From: Streptomyces sp. NBC_00448
GTDB taxonomy: Bacteria; Actinomycetota; Actinomycetes; Streptomycetales; Streptomycetaceae
DNA length: 64,000 nucleotides
Assembly (NCBI RefSeq): GCF_036014115.1
Contig: NZ_CP107913.1
Coordinates: forward strand, 3,351,001 to 3,415,000
Reading direction: 5' to 3'
Part shown: in pieces, positions 15,468 through 25,218 of the stretch
Position numbering within the stretch: the first letter of the stretch is position 1
How the letters are laid out: the number at the start of each line of letters is the position of its first letter
Position numbers and translations under genes: made by a program
The notes under the pieces: generated by a model
Seen by the model: only the letters and a program-made list of their open reading frames with translations
The model's database searches: none
What the model was told of the DNA's origin: nothing

Positions 15468-18062
15468 GTGCCCGGCGAGAACCTGAGCCGTGAGGAGGCC
15501 CGCGAGCGGGCCGCGATCCTGTCCGTGGAGCGGTACGACGTGGCGCTGGACGTGCGCTCCGCGGTCGGGCCGGCCGCCGCGGGCGAACCGCGCACCTTCC
15601 GGTCGACCACGGTGATCGACTTCCGCTGCGCGCGGCCGGGTGCCTCGACCTTCGCCGACCTGATCGCGCCCTCGGTGACGTCGGTGCGGCTCAACGGCCG
15701 GGAGCTGGACCCGGCGGCGGTCTTCGACGGGGCGCGGATCGCGCTGGACGACCTGGCCGAGCGCAACACCCTGGTGGTGGACGCGCGGTGTGCCTTCAGC
15801 CGGACCGGCGAGGGCCTGCACCGCTTCGAGGACCCCGAGGACGGCGAGGTCTACCTCTACACGCAGTACGAACCGGCCGACTCCCGGCGGGTGTTCGCGA
15901 ACTTCGAACAGCCGGACCTGAAGGCGCCGTTCTCCTTCCGGGTGACCGCGCCCGAGGGCTGGACGGTGCTCAGCAACGGCGCGGCGGACGGTGACCCGAC
16001 GCCGGCCGAGGGCGGCGGCGCCACCACCGCGTTCGTGCCGACCCAGCCGATCTCCACCTACATCACCGCGGTGGTCGCGGGGCCGTACCACGTGGAGCAC
16101 GACCACTACGCGCGCACGCACCCCGACGGCGCGGTGCTGGACATCCCGCTGTCCGCGCTGTGCCGCCGCTCGCTGGCCCGGCACTTCGACGCCGACGCGA
16201 TCTTCGACGTCACCAAGCGCGGGCTGGACTTCTTCCACGAGAACTTCGACTACCCGTACCCGTTCGGGAAGTACGACCAGGCGTTCGTGCCGGAGTACAA
16301 CCTCGGCGCGATGGAGAACCCCGGGTGCGTCACGTTCCGCGAGGAGTACGTCTTCCGCGGGAAGGTGACGCGGACGTCGTACGAGCACCGGGCGAACGTC
16401 ATCCTGCACGAGATGGCGCACATGTGGTTCGGCGACCTGGTCACCATGCGGTGGTGGGACGACCTGTGGCTCAAGGAGTCGTTCGCCGACTTCATGGGCG
16501 CCTTCGCGCAGGTGGAGGCGACCGAGTTCACCGAGGGGTGGATCACCTTCGCCAACCGCCGCAAGGCGTGGGCCTACCGGGCCGACCAACTCCCCTCCAC
16601 CCACCCGGTGGTGGCCGACATCCCGGACCTGGAGGCGGCGAAGCTCAACTTCGACGGGATCACGTACTCCAAGGGCGCCTCGGTGCTCAAGCAACTCGTC
16701 GCGTACGTGGGGCGGGAGGCGTTCCTGGAGGCGGCCCGGCGGTACTTCAAGCGGAACGCGTACGGCAACACCACGCTGGCGGACCTGCTGTCGGTGCTCG
16801 CGGAGACCTCGGGCCGGGACATGGCCGCCTGGTCGGCGGCGTGGCTGGAGACCGCGGGCGTCAACTCGCTGACTCCGCAGGTGGTCTGTGACGCGCAGGA
16901 CCGGATCACCGAGCTGTCGGTGGCGCAGACCGCGGACGGCTCGCAGCCGCGGCTGCGCCCGCACCGGGTCGCGGTGGGCCTGTACCGGCGCACGCCCGAC
17001 GGCACGTTGGAGCGCTACGCCCGCGCGGAGGCCGACGTGGCCGGGCCGTCCACGTCGGTGGCCGAGCTGGCCGGGCAGCCGCGGCCGGATCTGGTGCTGG
17101 TCAACGACGACGACCTGACGTACGCCAAGACCCGTTTCGACGAGGTCTCGCTGGCCACCCTCCGCGAGCGGCTCGGCGACCTCGCGGACCCGCTCGCGCG
17201 GGCGCTGGCCTGGTCGGCGGTGTGGAACCTGACCAGGGACGCGTTGATGCCCGCGCGGGACTACCTGGACCTGGTGCTGCGTTTCGCCGGGCAGGAGAGC
17301 GACATCGGGGTCCTCCAGACCCTGCACCTCCAGGCGCGGACCGCGCTGGTCCACTACGTGGCGCCGGACGCGCGCGCGGAGGCGGGCGCGGCCCTTTCGG
17401 AGGGCGCGCTGCACGAGTTGCGGCTGGCCGAGCCGGGCAGCGGCCACCAGCTGGCGTGGGCCCGCTTCTTCGCGGCGGTCTCCTCCTCGGCGGCCGATCT
17501 GCAGCTGCTGCAGGGGCTGTTGGACGGGTCCGCGAAGATCGACGGGCTCGATGTCGACCAGGAGCTGCGGTGGACGTTCCTGGAGGCCCTCACGGCCGAG
17601 GGCGTGGCCGGCGCGGACGTGATCGCCGCGGAGCGGGCCAGGGACGACACCGCGTCCGGGAACCGGCACGAGGTGCGGTGCCTCGCGGCCCGGCCCGACC
17701 CCGAGGTCAAGGCTGCCGCCTGGGCCTCCGTGGTCGAGTCCGACGCCCTGTCCAACGCGCTCGTCGAAGCGACCATCGCGGGGTTCTCCCAGCCCGGGCA
17801 ACGGGACTTGGGCGAGCCCTACGTCGCTCCCTACTTCGCCGCGATCGAACGGGTCTGGGCCGAGCGGTCGATCGAGATCGCGATGGATGTCGTGCGCGGG
17901 CTCTACCCCTCCCTCCAGCAGGGTTCCCTCGTCCTCGCGGCGACCGACGAGTGGCTCTCCGAACGGAGCGAAGCGGCTCCCGCGCTGCGGCGTCTCGTCC
18001 TTGAGGGCCGAGACGACCTGGCACGGGCTGTTCGTGCGCAGGAGTGCGACGCCCGCCGCTGA
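15468..18062 (+). CDS. pepN: aminopeptidase N, M1 zinc metallopeptidase (copy 1)
   Basis: 864 residues. Removes N-terminal residues from peptides in the cytoplasm. The exopeptidase motif LGAMENPGC and the zinc site HEMAHMWFGDLV with the third ligand glutamate 18 residues later (LKESFADF) are intact; the ERAP1-like C-terminal half follows. The GTG at 15468 (MPGENLSREEARERAA) is chosen from the family start and AGAGGAG upstream; an in-frame ATG at 15447 with its own GGAG is the alternative. A second M1 aminopeptidase is encoded at 31733-34318. A strong hairpin follows at 18179-18203. Confidence 0.94.
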   Translation: MPGENLSREEARERAAILSVERYDVALDVRSAVGPAAAGEPRTFRSTTVIDFRCARPGASTFADLIAPSVTSVRLNGRELDPAAVFDGARIALDDLAERNTLVVDARCAFSRTGEGLHRFEDPEDGEVYLYTQYEPADSRRVFANFEQPDLKAPFSFRVTAPEGWTVLSNGAADGDPTPAEGGGATTAFVPTQPISTYITAVVAGPYHVEHDHYARTHPDGAVLDIPLSALCRRSLARHFDADAIFDVTKRGLDFFHENFDYPYPFGKYDQAFVPEYNLGAMENPGCVTFREEYVFRGKVTRTSYEHRANVILHEMAHMWFGDLVTMRWWDDLWLKESFADFMGAFAQVEATEFTEGWITFANRRKAWAYRADQLPSTHPVVADIPDLEAAKLNFDGITYSKGASVLKQLVAYVGREAFLEAARRYFKRNAYGNTTLADLLSVLAETSGRDMAAWSAAWLETAGVNSLTPQVVCDAQDRITELSVAQTADGSQPRLRPHRVAVGLYRRTPDGTLERYARAEADVAGPSTSVAELAGQPRPDLVLVNDDDLTYAKTRFDEVSLATLRERLGDLADPLARALAWSAVWNLTRDALMPARDYLDLVLRFAGQESDIGVLQTLHLQARTALVHYVAPDARAEAGAALSEGALHELRLAEPGSGHQLAWARFFAAVSSSAADLQLLQGLLDGSAKIDGLDVDQELRWTFLEALTAEGVAGADVIAAERARDDTASGNRHEVRCLAARPDPEVKAAAWASVVESDALSNALVEATIAGFSQPGQRDLGEPYVAPYFAAIERVWAERSIEIAMDVVRGLYPSLQQGSLVLAATDEWLSERSEAAPALRRLVLEGRDDLARAVRAQECDARR

Positions 18063-18395
18063 AGCTTTCGCCGGGTGGGCCGGCTCGCCCGCGGAAGCTT
18101 TCGGCGGGCGGGTCAACTCGCCGCGGGGGCTTGGCTTGCGGGCCCGGCGCGCCGCGGTGGTGGGCTGAGCGCGCAGTTCCCCGCGCCCCCTTGGGGCGCG
18201 GGGGCTGGGGGCTGGGGCTGGGGGGTCACGGCTGCGTCGTCGTGGCCGAGGGGGTGGAGGAACGTTCACTCGGGTGGCGGGGAGGGGAGGAGCTCGGCAG
18301 GTGCGGGGCGGGACTTTAGCCCGGCGTTGTCCTGGTTTGTCAACGAGCGTGTAACAACGGTTAGTAACCACCCGTTCTGCGGGAAACACTCGGCC
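18063..18395. other. intergenic region after pepN copy 1
   Basis: 333 nt. A direct repeat of GAAGCTTTCGCCGGG / GAAGCTTTCGGCGGG sits at 18062 and 18094. The dispersed core GCGCGCAGTTCCCCGCG (about 18169-18185) runs into a perfect 11-bp stem (18179-18189 with 18193-18203), a likely pepN terminator. Near the next gene is an 11-bp palindrome, GGTTAGTAACC (18359-18369), 26 nt before the ATG. Confidence 0.65.
18179..18203 (+). terminator. hairpin following pepN, fused to dispersed repeat core
   Basis: CCCCGCGCCCC pairs perfectly with GGGGCGCGGGG around a 3-nt loop, 117 nt after the pepN stop. Confidence 0.55.
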
Positions 18396-19388
18396 ATGAA
18401 CGCGAACGACCTCACCCCCCACGCCCTGGACCGCCTCGACGACTGCGACGAGACCGTACTGACGTTCCGTCAGCTTCGTGAACTCGGCCTGACCGCGGCC
18501 GAGATCGCCGACCGCTGCCGCCCGGGCGGCCGTTGGCAGCAGATCCTGCCGCAGGTGTGCCTGCTGCACTCCGGTCCACCCAGCAGCGAGGAACGCGTAC
18601 GGGCCGCGCTGCTGTACGCGGGCCGCGATCCGGGCGGCCCCGGCCCGGTCGGCGGCGGCCGGGAGGCGATGGTGACGGGGCTCGCCGCGCTCGCGCTGTA
18701 CCACTTCGCGTCGGTGCCCCCGCTGATCGGCCTCCCGGTGATCGACGTGCTCGTGCCGTGGCAACGGCGGTTGCGCGACGCGGGTGATGTCAGCGTGCAC
18801 CGCACCCGCGAACTGCCGCGCCCACTGGACGTGGTGGGGCTGCCCTGCGCTCCGGTGCCGCGCGCGGTGGCCGACGCCGTCGCCGAACTCGACGACACCG
18901 ACGCCGTACGCGCGCTGCTCTCCGAGGCGGTGCGGTCCGGGTACTGCGACGGCACCGCCGTACTGCGGGAGTTGTCCCGGGCCGGACTGCTGGCCCGCCC
19001 GCAGGTGCGGCGCGCGGTGGACGTGCTGCGCAGCGAGGACCGCGCGATGGCCGAGCAGCGGCTGTACATGATGGTGCACTGCCACCAACTGCCCGACCCG
19101 GTATGGAACGTGGACCTGCGGCTGCCCGGCGGCCCGCCGCTGGGCGGGGTGGACGCGTTCTGGCCCGAGCACGGCGTCGCGGTCTGCCTCGACCCGGACG
19201 ACGACGCGCTGTGGTCCCACTACGCCCGGCAGCGCGAGCACCTGGAGGCGCTGGGCATCACGATGGTGTTCCTGTCCCCCGCCAAACTGCACGACGCGAT
19301 GGAACTGCAGGCGGCCGTGGTCAGGACCGCGCTGATGGCGTCCTGCGAACTCGACCCGGCCGCCTACGTGGTGGTCACCCCGCGCTGA
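18396..19388 (+). CDS. conserved actinobacterial protein: winged-helix N-terminus plus degenerate nuclease-like C-terminus
   Basis: 330 residues. Residues 1-60 look like the winged helix of AbiEi-type antitoxin-like proteins (LTFRQLRELGLTAAEI, then RWQQILPQV). The middle includes RTRELPRP and PVPRAVADAVAELDD. Residues 240-300 resemble the DUF559/Vsr-like nuclease fold found at the C-terminus of many actinobacterial members (GGVDAFWPEHGVAVCLD, HLEALGITMVFLSP). The acidic residue expected before LD in such a site is a cysteine here, so nuclease activity is doubtful. No partner toxin is adjacent, and the gene seems to be part of the conserved chromosome rather than a mobile defence island. Function unknown. 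Confidence 0.75.
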   Translation: MNANDLTPHALDRLDDCDETVLTFRQLRELGLTAAEIADRCRPGGRWQQILPQVCLLHSGPPSSEERVRAALLYAGRDPGGPGPVGGGREAMVTGLAALALYHFASVPPLIGLPVIDVLVPWQRRLRDAGDVSVHRTRELPRPLDVVGLPCAPVPRAVADAVAELDDTDAVRALLSEAVRSGYCDGTAVLRELSRAGLLARPQVRRAVDVLRSEDRAMAEQRLYMMVHCHQLPDPVWNVDLRLPGGPPLGGVDAFWPEHGVAVCLDPDDDALWSHYARQREHLEALGITMVFLSPAKLHDAMELQAAVVRTALMASCELDPAAYVVVTPR

Positions 19389-19427
19389 GCGGCTCCCGTC
19401 CGGCCCCTCGGCGCGCCTGCACCGTCC

Positions 19428-21200
19428 TCACCGCTTCCTGAGCAGCAACTCGGCGTTGCGGTCGTGTGCGACACCGCTCGCCGAGGAGATGTCGGCGCCG
19501 GGCGCGTTGAAGGCCAACTCCCGGTACAGGGAGGCCAGTCCGCCGGTCGACAGATCGTGGAAGTCGGTCCGGTGCGGCGCCGCGGACTCGATCAGCGTGG
19601 TGATCAGCGACAGTGTCCCGTCGTGGTTGTCGACGATCTCGATGACCCGGCCGAGCTGCGGATAGTCCACGTGGGAGGCGGTGTTGACCTCCCAGAAGGT
19701 GCCGCGCGGGTCGATCCGGTTGTGGTGGCTGTGCCCGTTGATCCAGGCCAGCACGTTCGGGTGCTTCTTCAGCAGCGCGGTCAACTCCGCGCCGCTGTGC
19801 CGCTTCTCGCGCGGGCGGGCCGGGTCGGTGCGCAGGTTCGTCATGCTGTGGGCGGCGTGGTGGCTGAAGACCAGGATGTGCTGGTCCTCGTGTGCGGCCA
19901 AGGTGCGCCCCAGCCAGGCGAGTTGCTCGGAGCCGATCGAGCCGAGGAACGAGCCGCCCCGGTCGGTGGTGTCCAGGCTGATGCCGAGCACGCCGTCGGC
20001 GACCGGGAAGCTGTAGTACATGTGGTCGGCGTCCACGCCCTCGGCGGCGTAGCCGTGACCGACCGGACCGGCGCCCGTACGGCGCGGGTCGAGGTGCGCG
20101 GCCAGGTACTCCTGCGGGGTGAAGGGGGCGCGGCGCACGTCCGGGGTGACCGTGCGCGCGGTGCGGGCGTAGTGCTGGAGCACCTCGCGCACCAGCGTGC
20201 CGTCCGGGTCCTGCTGCGCGTTGACGGCCTTGTACACGCGCAGCATGTCGGCGTGCGGCACCTGCTCCAACTTGCGGTCGCCGACCGCGATCTGCCCGGC
20301 GAACGACCCGTGCGGGCCGGACCGGTAGGCACCGCTGAACAGGGCGTCGTGGTTGCCGACCGTCGAGTACCACGGGATCTTCAGCCCGGGCGCGGTGAGC
20401 GGGCGCATCGCGGCGGACAGATAGCCGGGCAGGTGCGGGAAGCCGAGCTTCTTGTCGGCGTCGGTGCGGGCGCTCTCCGGCTGCCAGAACAGCGGCAGCC
20501 CGGAGTTCTGGATGCCCTCGAAGGCTTGCGGGTCACCGGTGTTGGGGTCGATCCGGCCGCCGCTCATCGCGGTGAGGAACCAGTCCAGCTCCATCGTGGA
20601 GTTGTTGTCGGTGTTGTCGCCGGTGGTGATCGCGAACGACAGCGGGTGGCCGGTGACCGGGCCGCCGCGCAGGCTGTTCACCCGGTCGATGAGCGAGAGC
20701 GTGCTCAGTACGGACAGCGCCTCGTGCGGGCGCCAGTCGTGCGGGCCGTGCTCGCGCATCCACTCCATCCGCAGCGGCGACTGCACGTCCATCACGTGCA
20801 GGTCGGTGAGTTGGACGAACGCGGCGATCGCGGTACGGCGGTCCGCGCGGCCGGGGTGCGCGGGGGCGAGGTCGGCGCGGACCACCCGCTTCCACCCGGG
20901 GCCGTCGGTGAGCCGGCGGTACGAGCCCCTGCCGGTGGGGGTGGCCACGGAGTGCAGGGTGGTCCCGCTGGTCGTCGGCGCCGTCGGGGCCGCCGTGGTG
21001 GCGTTGGTCGCGGTGCTCGGGGTGGAGACGGACACGGAAGCGGTCGGCGCCGTGGCCGCCCGGGCGCTGGCCCGGTCGGAGCCGGGGCCGAACAGCCAGG
21101 CGGCGGCGCCTCCCGCTGCCGCGAGGCCGGTACCGGAGGCGATCAGCAGGGTGCGGCGGTCGACGTGGGGAGGGGTTCGGGCGGGCTCGGGTGCGGGCAT
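19428..21200 (-). CDS. Tat-exported calcineurin-like metallophosphoesterase
   Basis: 590 residues. The N-terminus has a twin-arginine signal (HVDRRTLLIASGTGLAAAGG). A Ser/Thr/Ala-rich linker leads to the enzyme. All metallophosphoesterase metal motifs are visible: TDLHVMD, TTGDNTDN, VGNHDALF, FSHHAA and NGHSHHN, in the order and spacing of the long TIGR03767-type family. Start ATG at 21200 follows GGGGGAA. It should hydrolyse phosphomono- or diesters outside the membrane. The 3' end is only 39 nt from the convergent gene at 19388. Confidence 0.88.
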   Translation of the reverse strand: MPAPEPARTPPHVDRRTLLIASGTGLAAAGGAAAWLFGPGSDRASARAATAPTASVSVSTPSTATNATTAAPTAPTTSGTTLHSVATPTGRGSYRRLTDGPGWKRVVRADLAPAHPGRADRRTAIAAFVQLTDLHVMDVQSPLRMEWMREHGPHDWRPHEALSVLSTLSLIDRVNSLRGGPVTGHPLSFAITTGDNTDNNSTMELDWFLTAMSGGRIDPNTGDPQAFEGIQNSGLPLFWQPESARTDADKKLGFPHLPGYLSAAMRPLTAPGLKIPWYSTVGNHDALFSGAYRSGPHGSFAGQIAVGDRKLEQVPHADMLRVYKAVNAQQDPDGTLVREVLQHYARTARTVTPDVRRAPFTPQEYLAAHLDPRRTGAGPVGHGYAAEGVDADHMYYSFPVADGVLGISLDTTDRGGSFLGSIGSEQLAWLGRTLAAHEDQHILVFSHHAAHSMTNLRTDPARPREKRHSGAELTALLKKHPNVLAWINGHSHHNRIDPRGTFWEVNTASHVDYPQLGRVIEIVDNHDGTLSLITTLIESAAPHRTDFHDLSTGGLASLYRELAFNAPGADISSASGVAHDRNAELLLRKR

Positions 21201-21438
21201 TTCGTTCCCCCGTGGGGAGGCTGAGGCGTACGAGCGGCCCCGGGCGTGGGGCACCCACGGGGATGCTTGGCAGCGGAAGTGACGTGTGCCGTAACGCGGC
21301 ACGAACGCGGAATGCCCATCTCCGGGCGCCAATGTCCGTTTCCGCGTGAGTCATCCCGCGGGGGGCCGCCGTTACGGTTCCCGTCTCGTTCCCGTCTCCC
21401 GCCCGGTGGGGGCCGGGCGGGGAACCGGCCGGGCGGCG

Positions 21439-24062
21439 CTACTCGGGCGGAGCCGTCGCCGCGGGACGCCGCAGGAGCGCCCGGGTGGGAAGGGCGGTGG
21501 CGGCCAGGGCCAGCACCAGCGCACCCCCCACGATGCCGCCGGCGGTGCCCGGCGGCACGTACGGGCTCGCGCCCGTCAGCCCGCGGGCGATCGGCACGAG
21601 GGTGATCCACGCGATCGCCCCGCCGATGACGAGCCCGCCCGCGGCGACGACCAGCGCCTCCCAGCGCATCATCCCGAGCACCTGCCGCCGGGTCGTGCCC
21701 GCCAGCCGCAGCAGCGCGATCTCACGGCGCCGGTCGAGGACCGTCATCACCAGGGTGTTGGCGGCGGCGACGGTCGCGAACCCGCCGAGCACGGCGGCCA
21801 TCACCTGGTTGGACCAGGCGTTGAGTTCGAGGTTCTTGTCGGCCTGCGCGCGGTATCCGGCCCGGTCGGTGACGGTGAGCCCGGGCACCCCGAGCCCGGC
21901 CAACTCCCGTTGCACGGCGGCCGGGTCGGCGCCGGGCGCGTCGTGCACGAGCACCTGCGCGTCGTACGCCGTTTTCGCGTGTGCGGCGACCGCGGCGCGC
22001 GGCATGAGCAACTGGCCCATCCCGAGGCCCCGTTCGTAGACGGCGACCACCTTGGGCCGGACCTGGGTGCCGTCGCCGAGCCAGAGCGAGAGGTGGCCGC
22101 CGACCTTCACGTGGGCGCTGCCGGCCAGCAGCGTGTCGACCGCGACCGTACCGCCGTCGCCGGTGAGGTCGGCCAGCGAGCCGCTCTTCAAGCCGAGTTG
22201 GAGCACCTTGGGCAGGGCGGCGGGGTCGCCGGAGACGCCGATCAGGTTCTCCGAGTCCAGTGCCCCGCTCTCCCGGATGAGCGCGCCGGTGCGCAGGACG
22301 CCGACCGCGGTGTCCACGCCGTGCAGCGCGGCGGCGCGGTCGGCGGTGGCGGCCGGCAGTCCGGCGCCGTCGGAGCCGACCACCTGGTCCGCGACGACCG
22401 CCTGGTGGATCTGCCGGGACGTGGCGTGAGTGATCGACCCCTGCATGCACAGCAGGGTGCCGCAGAAGGCGGTGACCAGTGCGATCGGGGTGATCGCGGC
22501 GGCCAACCGGCGCGCGGCGGCACGGGTGTTGGCGGCGGCCAGCATCCCGGAGACCGAGCCGGACGCCCGCAGCGGCAGCCCCAGCAGGGACGCGGCGAGC
22601 CACGCCACCACCGGACCGAGGAAGGCCACTCCGGCCATGAGGCTGAACACGACGCCGAGTGCCACCGAGGCGGCGTCGTCGCCGGTCTCGTGGGCGGCGA
22701 CCGCGGCCAGGAAGCAGCCGCCGACCACCGCGGCCACACCCAGCACGGTACGGATCACGCCGGGCCGGCGGCGTTCCACCGCGGCCTCGCCCAGTGCCTC
22801 GCTGGGCCGGGCCTTCGACGGGCGGCGCGCGGCGAGGTAGCCGGCCACGAGCGACCCGAGCAGGCCGGCGCCGACCGCGACCACCATCGGAATCCAGCCC
22901 ACGGACAGGGTCACGCCGTGCGGCACCGCGTCCTTGTGGACGAGCTGGCGCAGCCAGCAGCGGGCCAGTTCGACGCCGGGCCAGATCCCGGCGGCGCCCG
23001 CGAGCGGGGCGACCAGCAGCGCCTCGGTCGCGACGGTCCTGCGGATCTGCCGCGGGGTGGCGCCGATCGCGCGCAGCAGCGCGATCTCCCGGGAGCGCTG
23101 GCCGACGGCGAGAGCGACGGTGCCCATCACCACGAACACGGCCGTGGCCGTGGCGATCCCGCCGAAGGAGCCGCCGATCGCGGTCATCATCTCCTTGGCC
23201 TCGGCGAGCTGCGGCTGCTCGGCCGCGCCCCGGTCGTCGCCGGTGCGCACCTTCGCGTGGCCGCCGACGGCGTGCCGGGCCTGGTCGGCCAGCGCGTCCG
23301 TGCCGACGCCCGGCTTCGGGAAGACCGCGATGGCGTCCGCCCGGCCGGGGTGGCCGGAGAGCGGACCGGCGACGGAGTCGGCGAAGTACGCGGTGGGGCC
23401 GGCCGAGCGGTCGGCGGGGACCAGCCCGGAGACGCGGTAGGCGGCGGTCCGGCCGGGCGCGGTCAGCGTCAGGGTGTCCCCGACGGAGACGTGGGCCGCG
23501 CGGGCGGTGCCGGCGTCGAGCACGACCTCGCCCGCGCCGGGCGCGTGAGCCGTGCCACCGGCGGCCGTACCGGAGGGGGCCGTATCGGCGGGGGTCGTAC
23601 CGGAAGAGGATGCGGGGGGCTGGGAGATCAGGTGCGCGGACCAGTCCCGGCCGGTCAGTTGCGGCAGGCCGGCCGCCGAACCGGCACCCGCACCCGCACC
23701 CGCGGCGCCCGAGCCGCCCTGGTGGGCCGCGCCCACCGGGAACGCGATGTCGGGGACGGCCGCGGCCACGCCCGGGCGGGCGGCGATCCGGGCGGCCATG
23801 CTCGTGGCGAGCCGGGGCTGGTCGGTGAGCGGCTCGGAGTCGGAGTCCTGGTTGTCGCCGTGCCCGGTGGTGATGTGGGCCTGCGGGTCGGCCGCGACCA
23901 CGACCGGCACGTGGGCGTACCGGACCGGCGGCACGTGCGCGGTCAGGCCGGTCTGGAGCAGGGTGCCGCACGCGGTGACCACGGCGGCCGCGAAGAGCAG
24001 CGCGACGAACGTGCCGACGAAGGACGCGGGCCGGAAGCGTACGGAGGCGCGGGCGAGGCCGT

Positions 24063-24066
<4 letters not shown>
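21439..24066 (-). CDS. MacB/FtsX-type ABC transporter permease with two FtsX domains
   Basis: 875 residues. An N-terminal membrane helix ([17 protein letters not shown]) is followed by a large extracytoplasmic domain (about 45-285), a first FtsX block with [18 protein letters not shown], a central group of helices, a second outer domain, and a second FtsX block with [16 protein letters not shown] and further helices. Such duplicated permeases export peptides, lipoproteins or antibiotics, or sense envelope stress. The GTG start at 24066 overlaps the TGA of the ATPase gene (GTGA), so translation is coupled. Confidence 0.92.
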
Positions 24067-24977
<911 letters not shown>

Positions 24978-25000
24978 CGGGCTCGCTCCGTATTCGTCCA

Positions 25001-25020
25001 CGCTTCGAAGCTACGAAGCG
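25001..25020 (-). promoter_or_regulatory. operator-like palindrome over the -10 of the ABC transporter operon
   Basis: CGCTTCG (25001-25007) and CGAAGCG (25014-25020) are perfect 7-bp arms around AAGCTA. On the minus strand the centre reads TAGCTT, a good -10, 24 nt upstream of the ATPase ATG. A bound repressor would block RNA polymerase. No regulator gene is adjacent. Confidence 0.55.
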
Positions 25021-25218
25021 CGGGCCGCGCGAACCATGGCGCTCTCCGGCGTCCTCGTGGTGGGGTTTTCCCGACCAGCCACCCGGAGGGATCTCCCCGA
25101 CCGGCCCCTGTTCGCCCGCGCCGGCGGCGGTTCCGCGCGGGTGAGACCCCCGGGGCGGGGTAGGAGGGGGGCGCCCCGGGGTAGGGGTGTGTGCACCCAC
25201 TGTGAGGACGGAGGCCCG

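Noticed and set aside
15366-19292. A 1308-codon open frame on the minus strand opposite pepN
   Set aside because: It is antisense to a clear M1 aminopeptidase, is made of Arg/Gly/Val/His-rich sequence without motifs, and results from GC-biased third positions.
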